From: Typha latifolia
Taxonomy: Eukaryota; Streptophyta; Magnoliopsida; Poales; Typhaceae
Direction of reading: 5' to 3'
NCBI GenBank assembly: GCA_019914945.1
Contig: CM034100.1
Coordinates: 9,435,096 to 9,499,095, forward strand
Length of the DNA stretch: 64,000 nt
Notes under the pieces: generated by a model
What the model saw: the letters and a program-made list of their open reading frames with translations, nothing else
What the model was told of the DNA's origin: nothing
Databases searched by the model: none
Position numbers and translations under genes: made by a program
Part shown: positions 21,547 to 33,356 of the stretch, in pieces
Numbering within the stretch: position 1 is the first letter of the stretch
Layout of the letters: the number at the start of each line of letters is the position of its first letter

Positions 21547-21732
21547 ATGGTTCGTGAAGAATTGATGCATAATTCTGTACACATTGATGATGATAGTAGT
21601 GAGCAAAGTGAGGAGGATGAGGAGGAGAGACAGATGAGAGCAATGAAAGAGAGCAAAAATATGCATAGAGAAGAGGAAGAGATGAGAAGCACTGGTGGTA
21701 ATTTTCAGAGATCTAGATTAGTTAATATATGA
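21547..21732 (+). pseudogene. hAT transposase linker segment
   Basis: An acidic and methionine-rich linker (DDDSSEQSEEDEEERQMRAM) between the BED finger and the DUF659 region, open for 61 codons and closed by TGA at 21730. A separate in-frame stop (TAG at 21541) precedes it. This matches the charged linkers of plant hAT-like proteins with BED and DUF659 domains. Confidence 0.6.
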
Positions 21733-21899
21733 GGAGAGAGAATATGGGGGTAGCAGTTCTACCCATAGGACTCCTGGTGTTACAGCAAAGTCTGAAAATA
21801 TTAGACGAATGGATATATCTTTTCAGAAGAAAAAGGGTCGTACATAGACTTCCATCAAGATAGCTCTCAAAGGAATTAAAAATGCAAAGAAACATATTA

Positions 21900-22471
21900 A
21901 TAGGGCTATCTCTAAATTTTTCTTCTATAACTATATTTCTTTCAATGTAGCTGATAGTTTTTACTATCACACTATGGTGGATGTTATAAAATCAGTAGGG
22001 TCTAGTGTTCCACTTTATAGTTCAAATGATATTGTTACTAAATATCTTGACTTAGAGGTAGATGAACTTTATACTTATGTTGAGACATTTAAACGGTATT
22101 GGGATGAATTTGGTTGTACACTAATGTGTGATGGGTGGAGTATACAAAACAAAAGAAATATAATTAATTTCTTAGTGTACTCTAGCATGGGGACAATATT
22201 TTTGAAGTTTGTGGATGCTGCTGCTCATTTAAAAAATGCAAATTATATTTATCAGTTGATGGATGAGGTGGTACAAGAAATCGGTGAAAAAAGAGTAGTC
22301 CAAATAGTTATTGATAATGGGGCAAATTATAAAGCTGTTGGAAATTTATTGATGATAAAAAGATCTCATTTATATTTGACATCATGTGTTGCCAATTGTA
22401 TTGATCTAATGTTAAAGGATATTGCAAAAGAGCTTGAAATTGACATGGTCATACATGAAGGTCAGATCTAA
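21900..22471 (+). pseudogene. hAT transposase DUF659 segment
   Basis: From about 21900 the reading (FFYNYISFNVADSFYYHTMV) enters a DUF659 domain: VPLYSSNDIVTKYLDLEVDE, FGCTLMCDGWSIQNKRNIIN, FLKFVDAAAHLKNANYIYQL and VVQIVIDNGANYKAVGNLLM. CDGW and the VIDNGANY motif are the family's landmarks, with part of the catalytic core. It breaks off after ELEIDMVIHEG. The middle of the transposase, including the dimerisation region, is missing before the tail at 22471-22700. Confidence 0.85.
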
Positions 22472-22705
22472 ATGCTGGTTATTATCTTCAGTATTCTCAA
22501 GGACAAGATTCAAATGTTGGTTATTATCCTCCTCAGACGTAAATCACACAACAAGATCCATACAATATGACTAGTATGATGGAATCACTTTTTAGAGCAT
22601 CATGTCCCAGACATTAATATTTACAAACTTATAGTGATTATGATAATGAAGACTATAGAAATCTATGAGAACCAGCTCGGTATTCATCAAAGTTTTAAAT
22701 TTTGA
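22471..22705 (+). pseudogene. hAT transposase C-terminal tail
   Basis: Tyrosine/glutamine-rich pieces (NAGYYLQYSQGQDSNVGYYP, QQDPYNMTSMMESLFRASCP, SDYDNEDY, EPARYSSKF) with several stops. They resemble the low-complexity C-termini of BED/DUF659 proteins and are placed right after the truncated DUF659 segment, which shows an internal deletion. Confidence 0.65.
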
Positions 22706-22935
22706 GTAAGTTAATACATTTTTTAAGTTTTTAAACTTCACATGTGAGTAATTTTTATTTTCTTATTTTTCTATCATTTTTTCTAAACTTTTCTGCATTT
22801 TTTTGCATTTTTAAATAATATTTAGAATTTTATATAATTAAAAAATAGTCCGATCTGATACGAACGACCAATACGGTCAATACATATCGTTTTTCTGGAC
22901 GGCCGATATCGATCCCAATCTCGATACTGAGAACC

Positions 22936-23495
22936 TTTGTTCGAACGCGATCGGGCACATTCAAACGCGATCAGCGGGATTGTACTAGGATTAGGGTTAG
23001 TTATTGTTATTAGAACTTGTTGGTTAGCCTCTATAAATATGTGGATGGTAGCCAAATTTATTATGCTATTGGATTATTGATTTCTTGCCTCCTATTTTCT
23101 CTCTATTCTCTCTTCCTCCTCCATTTTCACCATCCTTCCATCTCTACCGTTGGTAAGGTCTCTCCTAACTTCTAATCTCCCTCGTCTGTCGAGTCCTCCC
23201 TCTTCTTTGGGACCTCGACCACTTCTTCCCTATCGTCTATATCCCTTAACCACATCCACCATCCACCTCGACCACTTCTTTCGTGTTTTCGTTCTAGTTG
23301 TATTTCGAATCTGCAAAGGGCGTAAATACAAAAATTGTAGATCAGGGAGTTACGGATCTATTCTAATTGGTTTCGTAATTTTCTAACTATCGGAGAATAT
23401 TTGGTGAATATTTTCCCACGGTTGCGTGGATTAATTCCTGTAATAAATTTAGATCTTGAAAGAATCGTTCTAAAGCCGATCTTTTGGTACCGTAA
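22936..23495 (+). repeat. Family C LTR, 5' LTR of a + strand element
   Basis: Starts inside the TTCGAACGC block, so its 5' end is missing beside the hAT element. It then matches the LTR at 2400-2640 (GGATTAGGGTTAGTTATT, CCTCTATAAATATGTGGATGG, the CT-rich leader) and ends at about 23495, before the primer-binding site. The TATA box is at about 23033-23040. Confidence 0.75.
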
Positions 23496-23499
23496 CCCA

Positions 23500-23518
23500 T
23501 CAATTTGGTATGAGAGCC
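23500..23518 (+). other. Primer-binding site
   Basis: TTTGGTATGAGAGCCGGGC directly after the LTR, near the initiator tRNA-Met core TGGTATCAGAGC. Confidence 0.7.
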
Positions 23519-23541
23519 GGGCGAACCTTAGACCTCCATTA

Positions 23542-24500
23542 ATGGTTGAAACAAAGAAGATCACATCAACTAGGAGACCAATAGAGAGCACACCGACAAG
23601 AGAAGATAACATTAATCGTGAGGCTGATTCCTTTAGAGCAACCACGGTAGGATCGAGTCAACCAACGTCTATAGGTGTGAATATGAGCTTGGCGGATGAA
23701 CTTAGGGGCATGTTCCAAACCTTGCTGCATAGAGTTGACGTAATCTAAAAGGATCACAATGATTTAAAGGAATATGTTATGAACCGATCAACTTCGTCAT
23801 CTCCTCGACGAAGATCGGCGCCTCAAGGATCAGCGGTGGGATCATACCGAACCGATACCCCACAGGTCTAGGTGTGACATGTGAATGTCAATGATTCTCT
23901 TTTACTTATGCCTACACATCATTCCCCACCTCCATTACAAAACCCAAGATCGGCGGTGGTGGATCCCGAGAGGCATGCCAAGAAGACTTCGATGCTCTTC
24001 TCTCAAAGACTGTACAAAGGACTACGATTGGAGCATACTAAGAAGAATTTGAGAGAATAAGTAGTCGCTATCAACCTCCTTGGACCGATCAACAACTTTG
24101 CAGCACTTTCATCTCGGGGCTGCGGGGAGACATACAAGCCGACGTAAGGGCTTTAAAGCCTAGAACCTTAAAGGAGGCCTTTGAGGATGCGATACTAATG
24201 GAACACAAGCATAGAGCAATGAGGATGCACATCAAACAGAATTGGATAAGCCAAGATAGTCGCAACTCGGTTCAGCTTATCATAGCGGTAAGAAATACAG
24301 CTAGCGTACCAAGAGTTGCTGCAATGGTGCCTCTTCGGGCACCCTTGAGCTCTCCCATAATGTGAAGTACCCACCTAGAGGTTCGGGTCGAGCACTCACA
24401 CCTGCTCAAGTGGAGGAGCAAAGAGCCAAAGGCATTTGCTTTCGTTGTGTTGAGAAGTTCGTACCTGGACATCGCTGCACCAAACCGATGGGATCGGTGA
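23542..24500 (+). pseudogene. Ty3/gypsy gag remnant with zinc knuckle
   Basis: Open from ATG 23542 in the gag N-terminus (VETKKITSTRRPIESTPTRE ... MSLADELRGMFQTLLHRVDV, stop at 23746). The capsid part follows at about 23985-24240 (DALLSKTVQRTT-like, SSRYQPPWTDQQL, then FISGLRGDIQADV) with shifts. The knuckle KGICFRCVEKFVPGHRC is at about 24427-24480 in a frame open from 24362 to 24568. The order gag, knuckle, protease is normal. Confidence 0.85.
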
Positions 24501-24600
24501 TGCTAATAGATGGATTGGAGGAAGCTGAGGATGAGGTTGCAGCTGAAGATAAGGGTGTGGCTGAATAGCAAGGAGGAGCAGCCCGTGGAAGACATTATGG

Positions 24601-24870
24601 TTGAAATCTCCCTCCACGCCTATTTCGGGACAGCGGGTCCCAAAGACCTTGCGGGTAAACAGTGTAGTCAAGAAAACCATATTGAGAATCTTGATCAACA
24701 CCGGGTCCACTCACAACTTCATTGACAAGAGGCTTCTTCAAAAGATTGGGCTCGAGTCGGAACCCACGGACAGGATCGATGTGACGATCGGAGATGGCAC
24801 CACATTGTGAGCTGATTTTATTTGCGAAGGTGTGGAGTTGAAGGTGTCCGTGCTTCATAGCTTGCCATCC
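24601..24870 (+). pseudogene. Aspartic protease remnant with mutated active site
   Basis: VPKTLRVNSVVKKTILRILI is followed by NTGSTHNFIDKRLLQKIGLE. The catalytic aspartate of DTGS is replaced by asparagine (about 24696-24698), which should abolish activity. The frame stops at 24808-24810, then ICEGVELKVSVLHSL continues. Pol sequence ends near 24870 and is replaced by unrelated CT-rich DNA. Confidence 0.88.
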
Positions 24871-25069
24871 TCTACCTCCTCAAACAGAGCCTTCCCCTCT
24901 CCTCTTAGGGCGGATTCACCTTCTCCCCTCTCTTCTATCCTTCTACAATGGACTTCTCAATCCATTCCACACGCCTAACCCTATCATCTTCCACCGTCAC
25001 TGAACAACTTTCCATCGCCCTCATTGATATCCACCTGACCTAAGTCTTTCTGTACCTGATACTATATTT

Positions 25070-25905
25070 CACCTGATCTTGGTTGAAACTAACTCGTTGG
25101 CTAGTTTCGGCTAGGGTATCAGTCGATACCCAAGTCATTTTGGTTGGGGATCAACTGTATCGGCCCCAACCTGAAACTGGCTAGGGTTCGACTCGGGTCC
25201 TTTCCACTCTCCCAACCCTTTCTCTCTTATTTTTCTTTCTCACTCTCTCTCTCTCTTTTCTTTCTCACCTCTTCCATGGATCTACCACCATCGACCAAGT
25301 AGATCTCCGGCGACCTCGACCTCCGATGACGTTCTCTGACCAAGATCTAACAACCTCGATCTCCGGCAACCTTAGATGATTTTTTTTTTCTTTTCTTTGC
25401 TCTCCATCTCTCTTTCCCTCTCTCTTTCTTCCTATTGCTGTAACAGATTTTTGCTGCAATAGGAAGAGAAAGAGAGGGGGAGAGAGAGGGAAAGAGGAAG
25501 AGAAAGAGGGATGCGGCAGTAAGAGGGAGCGGGAAGAAGAGAGAGGGGTAAGTGAAGGGAGAGAAAAGAAAAGGAGAAAATAAACAAAACATATAGAAAT
25601 ATTCTTTTTGGTAGTAAAGAATTTGATAGAGGGAGGAAGAGAGAAAGAGAAGGAAAAGGAGTAGAGAAGAAAAAGAATAAAATAAAATTGAGAGAGGGTA
25701 TTATTTTTAAAATTTTTAGGCTTCATATGTGAGTAAGCTTTAATTTTTTAATTTTTTTATTATTTTTTCTAAATTTTAAAAAAAATTCTGCATTTTTAAT
25801 TAATATGTAAAAATTTTAAATAATTAAAAATTATTTTGATCCGATATGTATCTTTTTTCGGACGGCTGATCTTAATTTTGATACCAAGTTTCAGAACCTT
25901 AGAAA
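25070..25905 (+). mobile_element. Non-autonomous hAT derivative
   Basis: Its leader (GTAGATCTCCGGCGACCTCG then GACCTCCGATGACGTTCTC, about 25297-25370) is nearly identical to 20326-20400 of the hAT element. Its 3' part (CACATGTGAG/CATATGTGAGTAA, then AATAATTAAAAA...GATCCGATATG...GGACGGC) matches 22738-22905. No transposase remains; the middle is a GA/CT-rich stretch. Terminal sequences TTGGTTGAAACTAA and the complement of ACCAAGTTTCAGAACCTT are only roughly inverted. Confidence 0.7.
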
Positions 25906-28900
25906 TTATGAATATACTTTAATAATGATGTTCAAACATGAGCAGTCTTTTCCTCTTCTACCGTCTTTTTTTTATTGTTCTCTCTTACCCTCAGAAGATG
26001 AACTCCTCATCTAATTATGCATACAAAGTTGGCATCCTTATTCACTTACCCAGTAGTTGTCATGTAAAATCTTTCAGATCCAACATTATCACTAAACTTT
26101 GATTAGCTCAATTGTCGATCTTCTATGAATTCATTTGACAAGTCTCAAATTTCAAGCTTGTATGATACTCTAGTTATGACTTATAGGATATATGGTAACC
26201 ACATGAACTTCTCGTCAGTGTCAATTAGACAAAATATTTGTTTTGATTTCTGTTTCCCATTTAACTTGAAGTCTCTTATGCCAAAGCATTATAACACCCT
26301 GTTTAAGACAGAAACAAGGGTAAAAAAATAATAAGAAAATAATTAACAAAGTTAGAAACATGCCAGCAATGTTCATCAAACATGGGTTTAAAGCTTTTTT
26401 TATCTTAAAGTACGCTTCTAATGCATGACACTATCTCAATTTTCTTGTGGATTAGAAACCTTTTGAGGCCTAACACTAAGTAGTAACCATCACTGGAACC
26501 AAAATCATGGAGAATAATAAAAATGTCTAATCTTTTCATGAAGGATTACTAGTACCCTAGTAAATTAAATTTTTTTGATTTCAGATCACTAGCCTTGGCT
26601 TGGTGTAAATCCAAATAGCTCCAATCTTCAAAATGACATGCATTTAAGTTTTCTCTTCTTCTCTTGCATTACCTTTTCCATCTTCAGTTTCCTTTTTTAT
26701 TCTTTCTAATTTTTAGACATCAAGGTTTTGCTGCCATCATCAATTATCTTATGTAGCCAACTAATCCTTTTGGATCCTATTTTTGCGTAAGAAATCTGTA
26801 TTGGCATGATATTATTATTACATACTTATAATAAGGATTAGATCATGTAAACATTCTTAAGAGAAACAATATGTGGTTTAGAAGGATCCTGCATGTAGCC
26901 ATGAGATATAGGGGTGTCCGCAACGCGGTGCAACCTTATGTTAGCCATCAAGATTTATTTTTGGAATTATTTTAACTGACTGGGTGCTGGTTGGTTTTGT
27001 TATTCTCTTCATTAGTACCAACTCTTGAAAGACATTGGTGGGAGCTGGAGTTGCATCTCAATTGAATAATTAGACATCAATTGGTCTGCATCAGTTATGC
27101 TTAGTTAGCATATCCTATTTGGAACTGGTCAATACTCATATAGGAATTTGTGTGGGCTGACTGTATTTTTCTTACAATTATACAAGTTCAAACGTTAAGA
27201 TAGACTTGTTCAGTGTGTGTGGATCGAAGGTTGTTACATTGTGCAGGTGAACAAAATAACAGATGTGGCTATGTGGCTTTTGTAAATTTTATTAGAAAGT
27301 GCTTTAATAACTATTCATAAAAAAGAAAAACAGGTTTCTGCCAACTAATACTAATGACGTCAACCTATTTAAGCAATTAAAAATCACACAAAATCATAAC
27401 TACTGTGATTTTATTATAAGTAGCTAACGCAATGCATAAAGTGTGACAGTCTTTTCTAAACAGTTTGAAAAATAAGACATGAAAATAAAAAGATAATAGA
27501 ACCACTGTTGGTAAGACTGTCCAAAAGTGATCATGATATAGTTATCTAGGTAGCGGGTTCATATTTAGATATTTCTCTTTAACCATTATAATATTACTGA
27601 ATTATCATCCCACATATTATTTGTTCTACAAGATTGGCTCTTTAGACAGGTCTTTCACCTTTTTCTTGGTCGGTCTTCCGGGGAATTGTCTTGCAGATGC
27701 AAGCACAACAGTCACATCTACAATGTTGGAAAATCTAATTATGAGCTGTTTCACTTTGTTGCGTTATATGGTTCTTATTGCGGTCAACAGCTCAGCTATT
27801 GCTGCTTCAGATTTCTTTGCCATAGTTTATTTTATTGGAATAGTAGGTACCTTGAGAGGAAAGGGAAGGCTGAAAATGCTATGGAAGTAGCAACAGAAGA
27901 TATCGAGAGGACCTTCAAACAAAGACCCTTTAATTAAGGAGAGCCCGCTGGAAGAAAAAAAATAATACTTATAGCGGACGTCAGATTGTTGCAACTAGTG
28001 GCTTTCTGTTGTTATTATTGAAGGTTGTTGATAAACATATAAGGACACACATTAGAGATCTCATGCTAATTTAGTATGGAAGGTGATCCTCCATCAATAG
28101 TCTTTCGATCTTTGTTCTCTTCTCTATGCTTTTTTTATTTTCTATTGTTTCTTTCATTCCTTAAAACTTTCTAACATTTTGATAATAGCCTGCTTTTCAT
28201 TATGTTGATTTGGCTTAGTAGCAATCTAACTCAGGAAAATAAAATTTTGGCTAATTTGTAGTAAAAACACACTTGATATTTGTTTTTATCACTCAGACCC
28301 ATTTTTGGTCTATTTTTGCACATGAGGCTTTATTTGTTCTTTCCCTTTCAACTCTACTTTTCCTGTACTTGAATATACCGCAGGCAGAGAAAATAATATA
28401 TTTTACGTAAAGGTAATAAAATTGGATATTGTAGGGACGGGGAAAGCTAATTCTTCTTGTTCTTTTTCTTCTTCCATGTATGTTTTTTTTTTTTTTCTTC
28501 TTCTTCTGTTATTCGAAGTTGGGATTTGTTTTCATCATCTTGTCCCGCCCTCATTTATTCATTATATTTGTAAGAATTGGAACATTTACCTGACCATACT
28601 GTGAGGATTTTATTTTACTATTACAATGTTATTATTTTAGATAATAAAAAGAGATTTTTGCACTATATTGCTAGTATCATTCAATTGAAGTTGAAATTCT
28701 CCGAAATAATGTGAATCTCTCGTAGGTGAGTTTGAAATTGATTTGAAGTACCTATTTCTTTGGACAACCATAATATATTTGTCGATATCTTTGAAAATAA
28801 TAATGTTCTAGATATGTATAATATGTCACCGTTATTTTGTCGAGTTATATAAATGTTTGGAACGAGGAAACAAAAGAATTTATCAGAGTGAGTTAACATA

Positions 28901-29600
28901 TTATGTTCATAGTTTGTAAGCATATTTAGCTAAACATTTTGTAATTTAACTACGGTTTTTGTTAAATAAAGGTGAAATTCTTTAATATTTAACATAAATA
29001 GGAAAATTGTAAATTATTTATGTAATTTCTTTATTGAATGAGAGTAATTAATATTTTAGAACAATCTAGGTGCAAAATTTGATGAATAAGCAGGAGGGTC
29101 ATTTCATCTCAATCAGCCTTTTGACCAAAATAGATAGTATATACTTGATAATGAGGTTGATTCTCCTATACTTAATTCTCATAACATTATCACAGCAAAA
29201 TATTTTCGATTCCCATGATGGCAATGACAAACGGGATAACAATCTATCAATCTTGGTGAAGAATTTTCTTTGATTGATTTTATCGATTTGTCTTTAAATG
29301 ATGAAATAGATCTTTATAAGGAATTTCCTGTCTTTGATTTAATTGATCCATCTCTAACCGTTAAAGATGATGTGCTGACAAACTTGTTTATCCAACCTTA
29401 TGGTGAGCATGAGTAGAATTTAAGTAATATGTTTGTACAACCTTAAGAGTACTGAAGTACACACATTGAAGATGATTCAAATTGACGTGCAAAAAGTATT
29501 TGATATTTAAGTAGGTTACCATAGGCCTATCGCACAAAACGGAAGGCAATAGAAGAGATATAAATCTTACAAGTGATTGCAAAGCTACTTTCAAAGCTTA
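25906..29600 (+). other. AT-rich region without an assigned gene
   Basis: About 3.7 kb of low-complexity, AT-rich DNA. Short open frames at 26125-26331 and 27621-27937 have no motif I recognise. The frame 27686-27937 (83 codons, rich in Cys, Tyr and Phe, then ERKGKAENAMEVATEDIERT) has the most protein-like end, but nothing supports expression. No RNA gene was seen. Confidence 0.45.
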
Positions 29601-29639
29601 AAAAATAGATCGTGATATTGTAATGAAACTGCAAGGGGT

Positions 29640-29940
29640 TGACTTTGAACATTTTAAGTACGTAATTTGGGTTTTTAGTGTGAGCTTGCATTCATTCAAG
29701 TCACACTTGTGGTGAAACTAGCAAGTATAGAAGTTGTTATAGCTAGTTTGGATGCCAACAATCAAATCCTTTCACTAGCATTTTGTATGGCTAAAACTGA
29801 AAACACTAAATTAAGGACCTGAGTTTTATATTTTGGGTATTAATTAAACTTTTTAAGTGGACTACGATATTATCAGATATACAAAAGGGATTGATCATGC
29901 AGTGGATGATGCATTTCCAAATAATTTTTACATCATCTTT
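29640..29940 (+). pseudogene. MULE transposase core remnant
   Basis: Pieces in several frames match the Mutator transposase core: THLCGETSKYRSCYS, then SLDANNQILSLAFCMAKTEN (about 29747-29805), a Trp-containing stretch FIFWVLIKLFKW, and TILSDIQKGLIHAVDDAFPN (about 29868-29925). DANNQ..LAF and SDxQKGL are landmarks of the DDE fold, the aspartate in SD being catalytic. Stops and shifts occur every 20-40 codons, so this is long dead. The rest of the core is missing or replaced by AT-rich DNA before the SWIM piece. Confidence 0.75.
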
Positions 29941-31189
29941 GGGTAACAATTAGACCCTTTGAGCGGATGATGATTCTTAGGCAACTTGTACTGGAAGCCT
30001 ATAATTACCTACTATAACGCATCAACCTATTTAAATGTACATATGATAATTTTGGTGTGTCCATGATGTGTTAAGGAATCAACGTGTTATATATATATCA
30101 TGTGTTTATGAAGTTTTATGTATGATGTGTTTAGGATTAAATATTTTTTATGCATGATGTGTTTAATGGTCAATTGTTTTACTAGTATTTAAGATGCTTC
30201 AAATATATCAAGAAAGTTAGTACCTTAAGTACTAATTCTATTAGGTCAAAGTAGAAAGACAGTCATTGTTAAGTATAACTGTAGTATATTAACATATTGA
30301 TGAATTTTGTTGTTTCTACGGCTTGGCAAAAGTAAAGATATAATAATTTTAAATAAGAAAAAATGTTTGCACAATAATATTACATATTATCTCTTTCTAT
30401 ACAATTGAAAACTATTGCAAATCCTAAAACCTGCAAGTCGAGAAATGTTCTCTCCTAATAATTTTTAGGAGCATAGAAAGAGCTAACATAATCATAATGA
30501 TCTTTGCCAAGGAAGAGTCCTTTGAAATGAAAAGATTGCATGCTCTATATGTTTTCGTGTGGTGATTTTCTAGGATATATAAATTTTTTTAGAAATTAGT
30601 AGTCTTGAAGAACTAAAAAGTATTTAAAATTGACATAATACTTATAAATATTACTAACTAATTTTCTTAGCGTGAACCAATTCTTGGTATAACTTTTGTC
30701 TCTTATTCTTCTTCTTTGACACATTTTTCATCTTTGTCCTCCTTTTTGTTTGTTTGTTCGTTCTACTTCCTTTATTAATGCAATTTATTTATATTTAATA
30801 TCGTCTACCATCCAACTTAATCATATAATACTCTTTTTTATTACGTACTTTAATGTACCTAAGTTTTACAATAAGAATGAATTTCATATATAAACCAATT
30901 TCTTTACATTAAATACCATTTGCAAAGCAAGATTAATATTTTATTTCGAACTAACTTATCAACTGACTTTCACTAATTTTGATTTAGTGTAAGAATTATG
31001 GACAAATTAGATGTTGTCCTGAAATATGTAATCAAGAAAAAAAAATTCTATTGTTGTTGAGGTAATACATGTCATCATACCAATTGTATAATAGTAACAA
31101 AATATTGTAGTATATTAAGTAGAAACACAGTCTATTATTAAGCACAACTGTAACTCGATTTGTCAATGTATTCTATCAATTTTTGAATT
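29941..31189 (+). other. AT-rich DNA between MULE pieces, with a TIR-like repeat
   Basis: No coding sequence is recognised. The stretch at about 30900-31170 resembles the terminal repeat at 31425-31690 in the same orientation (TTTGATTTAGTGTAAGAATTATGGACAAATTAGA against TTTGATTTGCTGTAATAAGGATAGATTAGA), so it is probably another copy of that terminus. Confidence 0.5.
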
Positions 31190-31410
31190 CTAGATCAAAC
31201 ACCTTTAATGGAATTTATATTGTGAACATTGAAAAAAGAATTTGTAGCTGCTGTGAGTGGGGTATTCTTGGAATTCCGTGCACACACGTTTACGCTAAGC
31301 TTTAGACATTTTAATTGCTATGAGTTCTATGAGAGATATTTCACACAAGAAATATAGCTAGCTATATATTTAGTCTATCATGAGAATTTTGGCCACCAGG
31401 TACAAAAGAA
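31190..31410 (+). pseudogene. MULE transposase SWIM zinc-finger remnant
   Basis: In one frame from about 31210: GIYIVNIEKRICSCCEWG, then ILGIPCTHVYAKL. This is the SWIM finger (C-x-C-x-n-C-x-H, here CSC...PCTH) found at the C-terminus of Mutator and FAR1-type proteins. It is followed by a YFTQEI-LAIYLVYHENFG segment like the region after SWIM in MULE proteins. In-frame stops are present. It lies about 1.2 kb after the core remnant, in the same orientation. Confidence 0.8.
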
Positions 31411-31414
31411 GAAA

Positions 31415-32260
31415 TGCTCGTTACAATAAGATTTATATTTCAGCTCGAACTGACATATTAACGAGTATCATTATTAAAGTACGATTCTCGTTATAGTATA
31501 AACGAATATCGCAATTTTTGATTTGCTGTAATAAGGATAGATTAGACGTCGTTCTGTGAAAGGTTATGACAATTTTTTTTTCGCTAGTATTATTGAGGTA
31601 ATATATTCATCATATTAATGACATAATAGTAAGAAAATATTGTAGAGAAATTTATGACATTTAATCAAATCCTAAACCAACGAATTATTCTGTCAATAAA
31701 GCAAATTTACCACATCTTTAAAATTTTGATATTTTGAAGATGTGTAAAATGTCTAACAAATATCACCTAGCTAAGAACTATATAGAATTCGACGTATATT
31801 TCTTCACATATGTTTATCGACTAACTAGATCATTATGCTTTTGGTTTCAACATTAACGTATAAACATATCGACTATGTTAATATATAAACATGTGCGAAG
31901 TAACATACGTTGTGTTTATGTGGTTTTTAGTTAGGTGATCTTTGTTACATATTTTACACATCTTCAAAATATCTAATTTTTTTCAAAAAGATACAAATCT
32001 GGTTACGAGCAAAATACTTATAATATGTTGCACGAAGAATACAGTAGCATATTTTAGCTTTTTCTACAGAGCAACGACAAGTATTCTCTCTGTCAGGCTA
32101 ACTTGTAATATCTGCAAAATATTTTGCACCTCTAAAAATAATTTTGTAGAGCTACAAATCAGTCTTGCAGATAGAATACTATTTACTTTCTTCTTCTTCT
32201 TTGTCTTCTTCTTCTTTATCTTATTTTTACTTTTTCTTGTAGTTCCTCGAGTGAATATAA
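31415..32260 (+). repeat. Left terminal inverted repeat
   Basis: Left arm of the long inverted repeat; see its partner at 35755-36520. It includes a TATG(T/C)TTAT-rich block with repeated ACATGTG-like words and a palindromic TGCAAAATATTTTGCA near 32114-32129. Confidence 0.7.
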
Positions 32261-32298
32261 TGAAGGAGTAGTACTACAGACTTCTTCGATCAACAGCA

Positions 32299-33320
32299 AT
32301 GCTTTATCGGGAACAATCTTACATCCTCACTTCACCATTGGATGGAGATCTCCAACATTATTTGAAAATGGAATATAACACTCTCAAAAACGGTGTCTAT
32401 TTAGTTGAACTTTTTTTGAGGAAGGAGATGCGGAATGCTGTCATAAAGGGCTGCTATTCGGCGATTGGAGACTTTTACATTTTGAAGCATTGGTATCTTG
32501 AGAGTGGTAATGCATGAATTGCAATATTGCATTTGGATCTATATAACAAATGTTATTTTCTTTTATTAGAATGAGTGATCCATTAGGGAATCTATCATCC
32601 ATCAATGCAAAGGAGAAAAAGAAAAGTCACTTTTGATTATTTTGGAACACAATTTCTAATGGAAAATGACAAATATTTGATTAAATGGATGCTTCATTTC
32701 TTGATACAGGTGTCTCTGTTTGGAAAGATGATCAAGCAATAGTAGAAAAGTATCAGCTTCTTCATCTATCAAGTAATTATGAACTAATTAATGATGAAGT
32801 GGAATTGTTTCAATCAACAATTAAGAGATCTTGGTTTGTACAACTAAAGCATATTTTCATTGACATTTATTGATTAGAGGGTTTAACTACATAATGACTT
32901 AATAGTTGATGGATTTACTGAAAATAATCCAATAGAAAATAATGTAAAGTATTGGTTTATCACTCTCACTCTTCATATTTGCCACCATTGAGATCTTTGG
33001 TGGTTGGCATATAATAAAGGAAGGGCATTTTCATTACAATTATTTGCGTGACACTATAGGCCGCAAGGAAAATGGTAAATATTTTTTTTATATCACATCA
33101 TTTACTGAGGTGCTTGCAGTGAGATATTTAAATAACTCAATTACAGTTATAGTTGGGATGGGTCAACAAATGGATGCGTACTTTGGTACCGCAAATATAT
33201 GATATCATGTTTGGAGGGGCGTTGAAGGAAGAAAATCGTACTAGGGACTGTAAGCTTTTCAAATTAGTTGTCGTTGCTCGAAATAAATAAATTTGTATGT
33301 GCACTTAGACAATATGATAT
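32299..33320 (+). pseudogene. Unassigned frames inside the inverted-repeat element
   Basis: Two open stretches, 32299-32517 (72 codons, SYILTSPLDGDLQHYLKMEY) and 32685-32873 (62 codons, VSVWKDDQAIVEKYQLLHLS), followed by shorter pieces up to about 33300. The codon content looks protein-like but I recognise no domain. They could be the decayed coding region of the element or captured host DNA. No splice structure is evident. Confidence 0.3.
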
Positions 33321-33356
33321 AAGTTATTCAATGTATAATTGAGAATAACATTAATC

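Larger units (their letters stand above)
20112..22935 (+). mobile_element. hAT-type DNA transposon, decayed
   Basis: Begins near AAGGTTGGGGTTTTGGCC (20117) and ends near GAGAACCTTTG (22929), whose complement CAAAGGTTCTC shares AAGGTT with the start. The inside has a CT-rich leader, a BED finger (21283-21437), a linker, a DUF659 segment (21974-22471) and a C-terminal tail. I see no 8-bp target-site duplication, and the right end lies against a family C LTR. The related short element at 25070-25905 shares its 5' leader and 3' AT-rich end, which supports these limits. Confidence 0.7.

Noticed and set aside
32685..32873. Possible match to a known transposase or host gene
   Set aside because: No motif could be matched by eye, so no function is claimed.
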